From Streptomyces zaomyceticus (GTDB lineage: Bacteria > Actinomycetota > Actinomycetes > Streptomycetales > Streptomycetaceae), in contig NZ_BNBZ01000014.1 in NCBI RefSeq assembly GCF_014656215.1, positions 124,001 through 188,000 of the forward strand: 64,000 bases of DNA, written 5' to 3'. Positions within the stretch are counted from its first letter, which is position 1; every line of letters begins with the position of its first letter. The notes below the pieces were generated by a model that was not told the origin of the DNA, ran no database searches, and saw only the letters and a list, made by a program, of their open reading frames with translations. The translations under genes were made by a program, and so were the position numbers. Positions 53,743 through 62,579 of this stretch are shown here, piece by piece.

Positions 53743-55521
53743 CTATCGCGCCTCGACCTCGTACGACTTCTTCTCGATCAGCTTGCCGTCCTGGAAGCAG
53801 AACCGGAAAACGGGCTCCTTGTCGAAGTCGTCGCTGATCACCGAGGACATCAGCACCAGGCAGTCGGCGCCCTCCGGCTGCGCGGGTCCCTTGCCGCTCA
53901 GGCCCGCGGTGGCGATCGTGTCGCCCGAGGGAAGCCGGTTGCGGACGTCCTTCTCGGACATCCCGACCTTCACCGCGTCGTACTCCCCGGGGTCGATCAT
54001 CCCTTCCTTCAACGAGCCCATCAGGAAGTAGATGCCGAAGCCCGCGGCCACCACCAGCAGCACGAGCCCCGCGAACGCGATCCCGCAGCCGATCGCGATC
54101 GACCCTCCGGTGCTTCTGCTCTTGCCCCCGCCTACCGCCATGGCCAGCTCCCGCTCCGTGAACGTCCAGTCGGCCTGCCCGACCACGACCGGACGACCAT
54201 CGCCCGCCAGCGGCTTCGTGGTCTGCTGCCGGAAGTCGTCGGCCGCATCGACCAAAGGCGCTGCCTCCGCGACGGGAGCCGCCCCGTAGGGCAGCATCCC
54301 GGCGACCCGGAACCCTCCTCGGTCGGCCGGACCGGCGTGACACATCCCACCCACCAGCCGGGCCCGCTCGGCGAGGCCGGTCAGGCCCTGCCCGCCGCTC
54401 ACGACGTCCCCCGCGGGTTCGCCCGTGGGCTCCTCGTTGAGGACCTCCACCACGAAGGTGTCCGGCTCGTACCGCAGCTCGACGCCGATCGACGCCCCCG
54501 GCGCGTACTTGTAGGCGTTGGTGAGGGCCTCCTGCACGATCCGGTACGCGGCGTGGTCGGCCGCCGGCGCCAGCGGCCGTTCCTCCCCCGACCGCTTCAG
54601 GCCGACCGAGGTGCCGACGGCCCGTGCCGCGTCCACGAGGCCCTCGATGCCCGCGATCCCCCGGGCGGCCCGCCCCGTCTCGTCCCCGCCCCGTCCGGGC
54701 GCCGCCGCCGTCCCGTCGGAGGCCTCGATGCCGTCGCGGAGGATCCCGACGACCTCCCGGAGTTCGTGCATCGCGGTCACCGACGCGTTCCTCAGGACGC
54801 CGACGGCCTCGCGCTGGCGGTCGCTCAGGTCCCGGTCCACCTCCAGGGCCCCGGTGTGCACGGCGATCAGGGCCAGTTGGTGCCCGAGGCTGTCGTGCAT
54901 GTCCTGGGCGATCCGCTGCCGTTCCCTCAGCCGCGCCTGCCAGACCACCATGGTCCGCTCCCGCAGCAGCTGGGCGTTGCGCTCCTGGAGCGCGTGCAAC
55001 AGGGTCCGCCGCTGGGTCCAGTAGCGGTGGGCCAGGCCGGGAGCAAGGGTGGTGCCCAGGTAGTAGAGGGTCGCCGTGAGGGCGATGGCGAGCAGCCGGT
55101 CCCGGTCCCAGGGTCCGACGAGGCTCCCTCCGACGTTCAGGACGAAGGCGGCGATGAACGCGGCGAGCGCGCGCCCCACCCCCGCGATGTACCGGCCGGA
55201 GGACCAGCCGACCACGAGCAGCAGGGGCCCGAAGCCGGGCACGAAGGGTGTGAGTCCCGCGGTCAGGACGAGCACACTGGCGGGAAGTCTGCGGCGCACC
55301 AGCGACAGCGCGGCGGAGCCCGCGGCGACCCAGACCAGCCGCCATCCTTCACCGCCGAGAAGCTCCTCGGTCCCGGCTCCGAGCAGTGCGAGGACGGCGG
55401 CGAGCGCCACCTCACCGGTGGTCCTCCGCCCCGACCACTGCCCCGGCACCACGAACCAGGCCCACCCGGCGGCGAGTGCGGCCCCGATTCCGTCCGAACT
55501 CCCGGTCCCCGACTTCGACAT
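53743..55521 (-). CDS. Histidine kinase (NarL-type) with unusual C-terminal membrane-tethered ectodomain
   Basis: This 592-residue kinase has about five N-terminal TM helices (~15-165), the HisKA_3 domain with H209 in RIAQDMHDSLGHQLAL, and a HATPase with N-box AYRIVQEALTNAYKY (326-340) and GQGLTGLAERARLVGG. It does not end there: a linker, an extra TM helix (~475-503) and an ~89-residue outer domain with DAVKVGMSEKDVRNRLPSGD and Cys554/Cys575 follow. This domain resembles small BamE/SmpA-like folds. The start is ATG 55521; a GTG 55614 start is possible. The kinase is paired with the regulator downstream. Confidence 0.88.
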   Translation of the reverse strand: MSKSGTGSSDGIGAALAAGWAWFVVPGQWSGRRTTGEVALAAVLALLGAGTEELLGGEGWRLVWVAAGSAALSLVRRRLPASVLVLTAGLTPFVPGFGPLLLVVGWSSGRYIAGVGRALAAFIAAFVLNVGGSLVGPWDRDRLLAIALTATLYYLGTTLAPGLAHRYWTQRRTLLHALQERNAQLLRERTMVVWQARLRERQRIAQDMHDSLGHQLALIAVHTGALEVDRDLSDRQREAVGVLRNASVTAMHELREVVGILRDGIEASDGTAAAPGRGGDETGRAARGIAGIEGLVDAARAVGTSVGLKRSGEERPLAPAADHAAYRIVQEALTNAYKYAPGASIGVELRYEPDTFVVEVLNEEPTGEPAGDVVSGGQGLTGLAERARLVGGMCHAGPADRGGFRVAGMLPYGAAPVAEAAPLVDAADDFRQQTTKPLAGDGRPVVVGQADWTFTERELAMAVGGGKSRSTGGSIAIGCGIAFAGLVLLVVAAGFGIYFLMGSLKEGMIDPGEYDAVKVGMSEKDVRNRLPSGDTIATAGLSGKGPAQPEGADCLVLMSSVISDDFDKEPVFRFCFQDGKLIEKKSYEVEAR

Positions 55522-55740
55522 AGCGTCCACGTCTCGCACCGTAGGCCGCGCCCCGGCCTCCGGGCTTCTCTCTTTCGTCTCGCCCTGCGACGACAAAAGT
55601 CGCCCCTCACGCACGGACCCAGACCCGGACGCGGACCCGGAGGCTCATGACCGCGCCCCGTCCGCCCTTGCCGCGCCCCGCCCACCCATCACCGCGCCCC
55701 ACCTCGGGACGTGGGAAGGCTCACACCCACGACGACAACG

Positions 55741-55777
55741 CGGAAGCCCCGTAGGTCGATGACCTACGGGGCTTCCG
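55741..55777 (-). terminator. Terminator following tRNA-Leu
   Basis: A perfect 17-bp stem (CGGAAGCCCCGTAGGTC and complement) with a GAT loop, 3 nt past the tRNA's 3' CCA. It would end the tRNA transcript before the histidine kinase. Confidence 0.88.
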
Positions 55778-55779
55778 TC

Positions 55780-55866
55780 TGGTGCGCGAGGGGGGAGTTG
55801 AACCCCCACGCCCTTTCGGGCACTGGAACCTGAATCCAGCGCGTCTGCCTATTCCGCCACCCGCGC
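55780..55866 (-). tRNA. tRNA-Leu (anticodon CAG)
   Basis: This 87-nt class II tRNA pairs its 5' GCGCGGG with CUCGCGC (one G-U), followed by ACCA with the CCA encoded. The anticodon arm is CTGGA-TTCAGGT-TCCAG, giving CAG for CUG leucine codons. A variable arm (TGCCCGAAAGGGCG) and T-arm (GGGGGTTCAACTCCCCC) are clear. It serves the most-used Leu codon family in a GC-rich genome. It has a strong hairpin right after the CCA. No integrase is nearby, so it is not marked as an attachment site. Confidence 0.97.
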
Positions 55867-56420
55867 ATTGGGTGTGCTCCGGGCTCTCTCACTTTTCGGT
55901 GCGAGCGCCTGGCGACATCAGAAGATTAGCACGTCGCAGACCGTGGATTCACATCCGTTGTTTGGCCTCCGCTCACGGAGACAAAGGTGAGGGAGGGGCG
56001 GAACGACGGACGGGGGGACGGGCGGTGCCGACGAGGACGGGAGAGTGCGGGTGAGAAGGGAGGGCAGGAGCGGGAGGAAGCGGACGGACAGTCCCCGAAC
56101 ACCCACGGAGCACTCCCGGATCCCCCTCGGATCGCCGTCCGCCGTCCCTCGGATCGCCGTCCGATCGCCTTCGGATCGCTGTCCGATCGCCTTCGGATCG
56201 TCCTCGCATCGCCGTCCGATCACCCTCGGACCCGGACCGAGCCCCCGCTCCCACAGTCGGGTGCGGGACACTGTCCACAGGCCGCCTCTACGATCCGTGG
56301 GGAAAGCCTGTGAGAGGTGACACTCGTCCACAGGGCAGAGAAGGGGAACCAGCCGATTTCCCGACGCGTGGATACGATCAGTAAGCAGTACCAGGACGAC
56401 AACGACGGAGGAGGTGCCCC
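55867..56420. other. 554-bp intergenic region with 22-bp repeat and DnaA-box-like sequences
   Basis: No gene is supported here. 56126-56230 contains a 22-bp unit TCGGATCGCCGTCCGATCGC-CT, exact at 56149-56170, one mismatch at 56171-56192, then decayed. CTGTCCACA (56271-56279) and TCGTCCACA (56324-56332) are 8/9 matches to the DnaA box. The fhaA ribosome site GGAGGAGG lies at the right end. The region probably holds the tRNA and fhaA promoters. Confidence 0.65.
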
Positions 56421-57281
56421 ATGGGAGTGATGAAGCGTTTCGAGCAGCGTCTCGAAGGTCTGGTCAACGGCACCTTCGCCAAGGTGTTCAAGTCCGAGGT
56501 CCAGCCTGTCGAGATCGCCGGTGCGCTCCAGCGCGAGTGCGACAACAACGCGCAGATCTGGAACCGCGAGCGGACCGTCGTCCCCAACGACTTCATCGTG
56601 GAACTGAGCACGCCGGACTACGAGCGTCTCAGCCCCTACTCGGGCCAGCTCGGCGACGAGCTCGCCGGCCTGGTCAGGGACTACGCGAAGCAGCAGCGGT
56701 ACACCTTCATGGGCCCGATCAAGGTCCACCTGGAGAAGGCCGAGGATCTCGACACCGGTCTGTACCGCGTCCGCAGCCGCACTCTGGCGTCGAGTACGTC
56801 ACAGCCGCAGCCGTCCGCGGGCGGACCGCAGCAGCACCAGCAGCAGGCCCAGGGACAGGGTCGCGGCGGTTACGGGTACCCCCCGGCCGGCGCCCCGCCC
56901 ATGCCCGCCTCCCCGCCTCCCGGCGCCCCCGGCCACCGGCCGGCGGCGGCGGCTCGTCCGACGGCCCCCGGCCCCGGTACGCACGGCGGAGCGGGCACCG
57001 CGGTCCGCCACTGGATCGAGATCAACGGCACCCGCCATCAGATCTCGCGCCCGACCCTGGTCCTCGGCCGCAGCACCGACGCGGACGTGAGGATCGACGA
57101 TCCCGGCGTCTCCCGCCGGCACTGCGAGATCCGGACCGGAACGCCCTCGACGATCCAGGATCTGGGATCCACCAACGGCATCGTGGTGGACGGGCAGCAC
57201 ACCACCCGCGCTACGCTCCGCGACGGCTCGCGGATCGTCGTGGGCAGCACCACCATCGTTTACCGGCAAGCCGAAGGGTGA
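56421..57281 (+). CDS. fhaA: FhaA: DUF3662 and FHA domain protein
   Basis: This 286-residue protein has an N-terminal DUF3662 domain (MKRFEQRLEGLVNGTFAKVFKSEVQPVEIA, split) and a Gln/Pro/Gly-rich linker (~130-190). A C-terminal FHA domain shows LVLGRSTDADVRI, VSRRHCEIR and DLGSTNGIVVDG, which bind phosphothreonine. It is a cytosolic adaptor that in actinomycetes recruits kinase-phosphorylated partners such as MviN for wall synthesis. GGAGGAGG lies 6 nt before ATG 56421. It is followed 10 bp later by fhaB and heads the cluster to pknB. Confidence 0.93.
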   Translation: MGVMKRFEQRLEGLVNGTFAKVFKSEVQPVEIAGALQRECDNNAQIWNRERTVVPNDFIVELSTPDYERLSPYSGQLGDELAGLVRDYAKQQRYTFMGPIKVHLEKAEDLDTGLYRVRSRTLASSTSQPQPSAGGPQQHQQQAQGQGRGGYGYPPAGAPPMPASPPPGAPGHRPAAAARPTAPGPGTHGGAGTAVRHWIEINGTRHQISRPTLVLGRSTDADVRIDDPGVSRRHCEIRTGTPSTIQDLGSTNGIVVDGQHTTRATLRDGSRIVVGSTTIVYRQAEG

Positions 57282-57291
57282 AGCGGGGGCA

Positions 57292-57816
57292 ATGTCAGAG
57301 CTGACCCTGACGGTCATGCGGTTGGGTTTCCTGGCCGTTCTGTGGCTGTTCGTCATCGTGGCCGTCCAGGTCATCCGCAGCGACCTCTTCGGTACGCGGG
57401 TCACCCAGCGCGGTTCACGGCGCCAAGAGGCGCGACCTGCGCAGCAGCAGGCGCGGCAGGCCGCCGCGCCTCCGCAGCAGCGCGGCCAGCAGAGCGCGGG
57501 CGGTGGGCGGCAGCGCCGTGGCGCCCCGACCAAGCTGGTCGTGTCCGAGGGCACCCTCACCGGCACGACCGTCGCCCTTCAGGGGCAGACGATCACGCTG
57601 GGCCGGGCGCACGATTCGACGATCGTGCTGGACGACGACTACGCGTCCAGCCGGCACGCCCGGATCTACCCGGACCGGGACGGCCAGTGGATCGTCGAGG
57701 ATCTCGGGTCCACCAACGGCACGTATCTCGACCGGACCCGCCTCACCACCGCCACACCGATTCCGCTGGGCGCGCCGATCCGCATCGGCAAGACCGTCAT
57801 CGAGCTGCGGAAGTAG
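57292..57816 (+). CDS. fhaB: FhaB: membrane-anchored FHA protein
   Basis: This 174-residue protein has an N-terminal TM helix (~9-30, MRLGFLAVLWLFVIVAVQVI), a Gln/Arg/Ala linker and a C-terminal FHA domain with TLGRAHDSTIVLDDD, SSRHARIY and DLGSTNGTYLDRTRL. Its TM anchor matches the FipA/FhaB proteins of actinomycetes that link PknB signalling to septum proteins. It sits between fhaA and pstP. A weak 131-bp gap follows, with GC-rich repeats (GGAGCGA and GACCGGAGCG units). Confidence 0.92.
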   Translation: MSELTLTVMRLGFLAVLWLFVIVAVQVIRSDLFGTRVTQRGSRRQEARPAQQQARQAAAPPQQRGQQSAGGGRQRRGAPTKLVVSEGTLTGTTVALQGQTITLGRAHDSTIVLDDDYASSRHARIYPDRDGQWIVEDLGSTNGTYLDRTRLTTATPIPLGAPIRIGKTVIELRK

Positions 57817-57947
57817 TGCTACATCATGAATAGGCGCGAGCGGAGCGAGCGAGTCGGGACGGTCCCCGCCACAGGCCGTGCCGCGCTCCTCCCGACCGGA
57901 GCGACTGAAGCGACCGGCGTGACCGGAGCGACCGGAGGGTGGGCAGT

Positions 57948-59495
57948 GTGGGTCGAGACCGGCTGTACCCCGATGCAGCGGCGACAGGGCAGGTGCGCAT
58001 GACTCTGTCTCTGCGATTCGCCGCGGGCTCGCACAAGGGCATGATCCGCGAGGGCAACGAGGACTCCGGCTATGCCGGTCCCCGGCTGCTCGCCATCGCC
58101 GACGGCATGGGCGGCCAGGCCGCCGGTGAGGTCGCCTCCTCCGAGGTGATCTCCACGCTTGTCACGCTCGACGACGACGTCCCGGGTTCCGACATCCTCA
58201 CCTCGCTGGGTACGGCGGTGCAGCGCGCCAACGACCAGCTCAGGATGATGGTCGAGGAGGACCCGCAGCTGGAGGGCATGGGCACCACGCTCACCGCCCT
58301 GCTGTGGACCGGCCAGCGGCTCGGTCTCGTGCACGTCGGCGACTCGCGTGCGTATCTGCTCCGCGACGGTGTGCTGACCCAGATCACGCAGGACCACACC
58401 TGGGTGCAGCGGCTCGTCGACGAGGGCCGGATCACCGAGGAAGAGGCCACGACCCACCCGCAGCGCTCGCTCCTGATGCGCGCGCTGGGCAGCGGCGACC
58501 ATGTCGAACCCGACCTCTCCATCCGTGAGGTCCGGGCCGGCGACCGCTATCTGATCTGCTCCGACGGTCTGTCCGGCGTGGTCTCGCACCAGACCCTCGA
58601 GGACACCCTCGCCAGCTACCAGGGCCCGCAGGAGACCGTGCAGGAGCTGATCCAGCTCGCGCTGCGCGGCGGCGGTCCCGACAACATCACGGTGATCGTC
58701 GCCGACGTCCTGGACGTCGACGGCGGCGACACGCTCGCCGGTCACCTCAGCGACACCCCGGTCATCGTGGGCGCGGTCGCCGAGAACCAGGCCGCCCAGC
58801 TGAACGACGGCGGGGCGATGCAGACCCCGGCCGGCCGTGCCTCCGGACTCGGGCGCCCGGCTCCGCACCAGCAGCCGCCGGCCGGCGGGTTCGGCCCGCC
58901 CGGAAGCGGCGACGGCCACGGCTACGGCGGAATGCCCCCGGAGGGCTCCTTCGAGTCGTACACGGACGACGACTTCGTGAAGCCGCGCACCGGCCGCAAG
59001 TGGCTCAAGCGCTCCTTCATCCTGGTCCTCGCCCTGGCGGTCGTCGGCGGCGGCGCCTACGGCGGCTGGCGCTGGACGCAGACGCAGTACTTCGTCGGGT
59101 CCAAGGACCAGCACGTGGCGCTCTACCAGGGCATCAGCCAGGACCTGGCGTGGGTCTCGCTGTCGAAGGTAGAGAAGGACCACCCCGAGATCGAACTCAA
59201 GTACCTCCCCGCCTACCAGCGGAAGCAGGTCGAGGACACGATCACGGGCGGCAGCCTCGCCAAGGCCGAGACGAAGATCGCCGAGCTGGCCGTGCAGGCC
59301 TCGGCCTGCAAGAAGACCGAGCAGCGCCGCGCCGCCGCCGAGAAGGCCGCCGACCAGGCGAGCAAGCCGCCGGCCGAGACGCCGGACGGCGACGCCGCCA
59401 CCCCTGACTCCAAGCCCACCACAGCCGCTCCGACCCCGGGTCCCACCCTCACCGCGGAGGAGCAGAAGCTGGCCTCGAACTGCGGCAAGCAGTAA
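57948..59495 (+). CDS. pstP: PstP: PP2C-type Ser/Thr phosphatase
   Basis: This 515-residue phosphatase has NEDSG, ADGMGGQAAGEVAS, GDSRAYLLRDG, SDGLSGVV and GPDNITVIV, the metal-binding aspartates of PP2C. A Gly/Pro linker, one TM helix (~360-378) and a ~130-residue outside tail with Lys/Ala/Thr repeats follow. It reverses the neighbouring kinases' phosphorylation of targets. GTG 57948 was chosen because GGAGGG lies 8 nt upstream. ATG 57999 is an alternative and would remove the 17 variable residues before MTLSLRFAAGSHKG. Confidence 0.92.
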   Translation: MGRDRLYPDAAATGQVRMTLSLRFAAGSHKGMIREGNEDSGYAGPRLLAIADGMGGQAAGEVASSEVISTLVTLDDDVPGSDILTSLGTAVQRANDQLRMMVEEDPQLEGMGTTLTALLWTGQRLGLVHVGDSRAYLLRDGVLTQITQDHTWVQRLVDEGRITEEEATTHPQRSLLMRALGSGDHVEPDLSIREVRAGDRYLICSDGLSGVVSHQTLEDTLASYQGPQETVQELIQLALRGGGPDNITVIVADVLDVDGGDTLAGHLSDTPVIVGAVAENQAAQLNDGGAMQTPAGRASGLGRPAPHQQPPAGGFGPPGSGDGHGYGGMPPEGSFESYTDDDFVKPRTGRKWLKRSFILVLALAVVGGGAYGGWRWTQTQYFVGSKDQHVALYQGISQDLAWVSLSKVEKDHPEIELKYLPAYQRKQVEDTITGGSLAKAETKIAELAVQASACKKTEQRRAAAEKAADQASKPPAETPDGDAATPDSKPTTAAPTPGPTLTAEEQKLASNCGKQ

Positions 59496-59521
59496 GCACC
59501 CGTAGGGGGCCTTTCACCACC

Positions 59522-60961
59522 ATGAGCGTTGTCACCAACACGACCACCATCGGCGCGATCGAGGCGCCGAGCCGCCGCAACACCGAGCTGGCGCTGCTGG
59601 CGTTCGCCGTCATCATCCCGGTGTTCGCCTACCTCAACGTGGGCCTGGCCATGGACGGCAAGGTCCCGGCCGGCATGCTGGGGTACGGCCTCGGCCTGGG
59701 GCTGCTCGCGGCCGTCGCCCACCTCGTGGTGCGCAAGTGGGCCCCGTACGCGGACCCGCTGCTGCTGCCCCTGGCGACCCTGCTCAACGGCATGGGCCTG
59801 GTGCTGATCTGGCGACTCGACCAGTCGCCTCGGCTGATCGCCACGTCGATGAACCGCTTCGGCACCTTCAGCCCCGACGCGCCCAGTCAGATGATGTACT
59901 CGGCGATCGGCATCGCCATGTTCGTGGGCGTGCTGCTGCTCCTGAAGGACCACCGCGTCCTGCAGCGCTACACGTACATCTCCATGGTGGTCTCGCTCAT
60001 CCTGCTGCTGCTCCCGCTCGTTCCGGGCCTCGGCGCGGACGTCTTCGGTGCCAAGATCTGGATCCGTATCGGCGGCTTCTCGATCCAGCCCGGTGAGTTC
60101 GCCAAGCTGGTCCTGGCGGTGTTCTTCTCCGGCTACCTGATGGTGAAGCGGGACGCCCTGGCCCTGGCAAGCCGCCGCTTCATGGGGCTCTACCTGCCGC
60201 GCGGCCGTGACCTCGGCCCGATCCTCACGATCTGGGCGGTCAGCCTCCTCATCCTGGTCTTCGAGAACGACCTCGGTACGTCGATGCTGTTCTTCGGCAT
60301 GTTCGTGATCATGCTGTACGTGGCGACGGAGCGGACCAGCTGGATCGTCATGGGTCTGCTGATGGCGGTCGCCGGTGCGGCGGTCGTCGGCTCCACGGCC
60401 AGCCACGTGAAGTCCCGTGTGGCGGCCTGGCTCGACCCCTTCGGCTGCCTGGAGACGGCCACCGACCAGAACATGCTGAACGCCTGCGACCAGATGACGC
60501 AGGTGCTGATGTCCTTCGGCTCCGGCGGCATCCTCGGCACCGGCCTCGGCCAGGGCAACTCCGACCTGATCCAGTTCGCCGCCAACTCCGACTTCATCTT
60601 CGCCACCGTCGGCGAGGAGCTCGGGCTGGCCGGCGTCATGGTCTTCCTGCTCCTCTACGGACTGATCGTCGAGCGCGGCATCCGCACCTCCCTCGCCGCC
60701 CGCGACCCCTTCGGCAAGCTGCTCGCGATGGGCCTCTCCGGCGCCTTCGCGCTCCAGATCTTCGTCGTCGCCGGCGGTGTGATGGGGCTCATCCCGCTCA
60801 CCGGTATGACGATGCCGTTCCTCGCGTACGGCGGATCCTCGGTGATCGCCAACTGGGCTCTGATCGGCATCCTGATCCGGATCAGCGACACCGCGCGCCG
60901 CCCGGCGCCCGCGCCCGCCCCGTCCCCCGACGCCGAGATGACCCAGGTGGTCCGTCCGTGA
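59522..60961 (+). CDS. FtsW/RodA/SpoVE-type SEDS glycosyltransferase
   Basis: This 479-residue SEDS protein has about ten TM segments, GGFSIQPGEFAKL, FENDLGTSMLFFGMF and FIFATVGEELGLAGVMVFLLLYG (the last two halves split). A cytoplasmic Pro-rich tail ends in AEMTQVVRP. SEDS proteins polymerise lipid II and work with class B PBPs. It overlaps pbpA by 4 nt (GTGA). It is the RodA-like partner in this cluster rather than the dcw-cluster FtsW, judged by position. AAGGC-rich spacing is normal; ATG 59522 is clear. Confidence 0.92.
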   Translation: MSVVTNTTTIGAIEAPSRRNTELALLAFAVIIPVFAYLNVGLAMDGKVPAGMLGYGLGLGLLAAVAHLVVRKWAPYADPLLLPLATLLNGMGLVLIWRLDQSPRLIATSMNRFGTFSPDAPSQMMYSAIGIAMFVGVLLLLKDHRVLQRYTYISMVVSLILLLLPLVPGLGADVFGAKIWIRIGGFSIQPGEFAKLVLAVFFSGYLMVKRDALALASRRFMGLYLPRGRDLGPILTIWAVSLLILVFENDLGTSMLFFGMFVIMLYVATERTSWIVMGLLMAVAGAAVVGSTASHVKSRVAAWLDPFGCLETATDQNMLNACDQMTQVLMSFGSGGILGTGLGQGNSDLIQFAANSDFIFATVGEELGLAGVMVFLLLYGLIVERGIRTSLAARDPFGKLLAMGLSGAFALQIFVVAGGVMGLIPLTGMTMPFLAYGGSSVIANWALIGILIRISDTARRPAPAPAPSPDAEMTQVVRP

Positions 60962-62424
60962 ACAAGCCGCTGCGCCGGGTCGCGATCTTCTGCGGCCTGC
61001 TCATCTTCGCCCTGCTCGTGCGCGACAACTGGCTCCAGTTCGTCCGTGCCGACGAGCTGAACGCCCACCCGAAGAACACGCGCGTCCGGATCGAGCGCTA
61101 CGCCAACGAGCGCGGCAACATCATCGTCGACGGCAAGCCGATCACCGGCTCGGTCGACTCCGGCGACGAGTACTTCAAGTTCAAGCGCACCTACACCGAC
61201 GGCCCCATGTGGGCCCCGGTCACCGGTTACGCCTCGCAGGCCTACGACGCCAACCAGATCGAGAAGATCGAGGACGGCATCCTCACCGGCAACGACGACC
61301 GGCTCTTCTTCGACCGCACGCTCGCCATGTTCACCGGCGACAAGAAGAAGGGCGGCGACGTCGTCACCACCCTCAACGGCGCCGCGCAGAAGGCCGCCTT
61401 CGAGGGCCTCGGCAAGAAGACCGGCGCCGTCGTCGCCATCGAGCCGAAGACCGGCAAGATCCTGGCGATGGCGTCCACGCCGTCGTACGACCCCTCTTCC
61501 TTCGCCGGCTACTCCCGCAAGGACGAGAAGGCCTGGGTCGCGCTCGAGAAGGACAAGAACAAGCCGAAGCAGAACCGCGCGATCCGCGAGATCTACCCGC
61601 CCGGTTCCGTCTTCAAGGTCGTCACCGCCGCCGCTGCCCTTGAGAACGGCAAGGTCAAGGACATCGACGCGGCGACCGACACCCCCGAGGGCTGGAAGAT
61701 CCCGCTCTCCAGCAAGGAGATGGTCAACCACGCCAAGGGCTGCGCCAACGCCAGCCTGAAGCGCGCCCTCGACATCTCCTGCAACTCGGTCTTCGCGAAG
61801 CTCGGCGACGACGTCGGCCGCGACAAGATGGTCGAGATGGCCGAGAAGTTCGGTTTCAACGCCGAGCAGTTCACCCCGGTCCGCTCCTCCGCCTCGGTCT
61901 ACGACAAGAACGCCGACCGCGGTGGAAACGCGCTCTCCTCCATCGGCCAGTTCAACACCGCGACCACCCCGCTCCAGATGGCGATGGTCACAGCGGCGAT
62001 CGCCAACGACGGCAAGCTGATGAAGCCGTACATGATCGACGAGCTGCGCGCCCCCAACGTCGACCTGCTCAAGAAGACCGAGCCGGAGGAGATGAGCCGC
62101 CCGGTCTCGCAGGAGAACGCGCAGCTGCTCCAGCAGATGATGGAGAGCGTCGTCACCAACGGCACCGGCGGCAAGGCCGACCTGAACATGGACGGCGTGA
62201 AGGTCGGCGGCAAGACGGGTACGGCCCAGCACGGCGACAAGAACGCGAAGCGCCCGTACGCCTGGTTCATCTCGTACGCGAAGAACGCCGAGGGCTCCCC
62301 GGTCGCGGTCGCCGTGATCGTCGAGGACTCGGCGGGCACCTCGCGTGAGGACATCAGCGGTGGCGGTCTCGCCGCCCCGATCGCGAAGGCCGTGATGAAG
62401 GCGGTCCTGAAGACCCGGGGCTGA
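60958..62424 (+). CDS. pbpA: Class B penicillin-binding protein (PbpA)
   Basis: This 488-residue transpeptidase has an N-terminal TM anchor (~10-22) and dimerisation domain. The catalytic domain has S217-x-x-K220 in YPPGSVFKVV, S274-C-N276 and K419-T-G421 in VGGKTGTAQ. It cross-links peptidoglycan in the periplasmic space together with the preceding SEDS protein, as PbpA/RodA pairs do. GTG 60958 overlaps the SEDS gene. It ends before a hairpin. The active-site motifs are intact. Confidence 0.94.
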   Translation: MNKPLRRVAIFCGLLIFALLVRDNWLQFVRADELNAHPKNTRVRIERYANERGNIIVDGKPITGSVDSGDEYFKFKRTYTDGPMWAPVTGYASQAYDANQIEKIEDGILTGNDDRLFFDRTLAMFTGDKKKGGDVVTTLNGAAQKAAFEGLGKKTGAVVAIEPKTGKILAMASTPSYDPSSFAGYSRKDEKAWVALEKDKNKPKQNRAIREIYPPGSVFKVVTAAAALENGKVKDIDAATDTPEGWKIPLSSKEMVNHAKGCANASLKRALDISCNSVFAKLGDDVGRDKMVEMAEKFGFNAEQFTPVRSSASVYDKNADRGGNALSSIGQFNTATTPLQMAMVTAAIANDGKLMKPYMIDELRAPNVDLLKKTEPEEMSRPVSQENAQLLQQMMESVVTNGTGGKADLNMDGVKVGGKTGTAQHGDKNAKRPYAWFISYAKNAEGSPVAVAVIVEDSAGTSREDISGGGLAAPIAKAVMKAVLKTRG

Positions 62425-62469
62425 CGTCTCGGCCCCGTACGTGCCAGGTACCGGTCAGGTATCAGCTAT

Positions 62470-62500
62470 CGGCCCCGGGCGGAACGTCTTCCCGGGGCCG
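62470..62500 (+). terminator. Terminator between pbpA and pknB
   Basis: A 10-bp stem CGGCCCCGGG / CCCGGGGCCG with an 11-nt loop, in the 155-bp gap after pbpA. It may attenuate transcription into pknB rather than stop it fully. Confidence 0.65.
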
Positions 62501-62579
62501 GTAGCGTATGCGCGAACAGCACACACCGCCGGACCACCCATGGGTGCGGTCGGGACAGACGGAGAGGGCTGGATTAGCT

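Noticed and set aside
55780..55866. tRNA-Leu as an integration (attB) site
   Set aside because: No integrase, excisionase or direct repeat of the tRNA 3' end is seen on either side.
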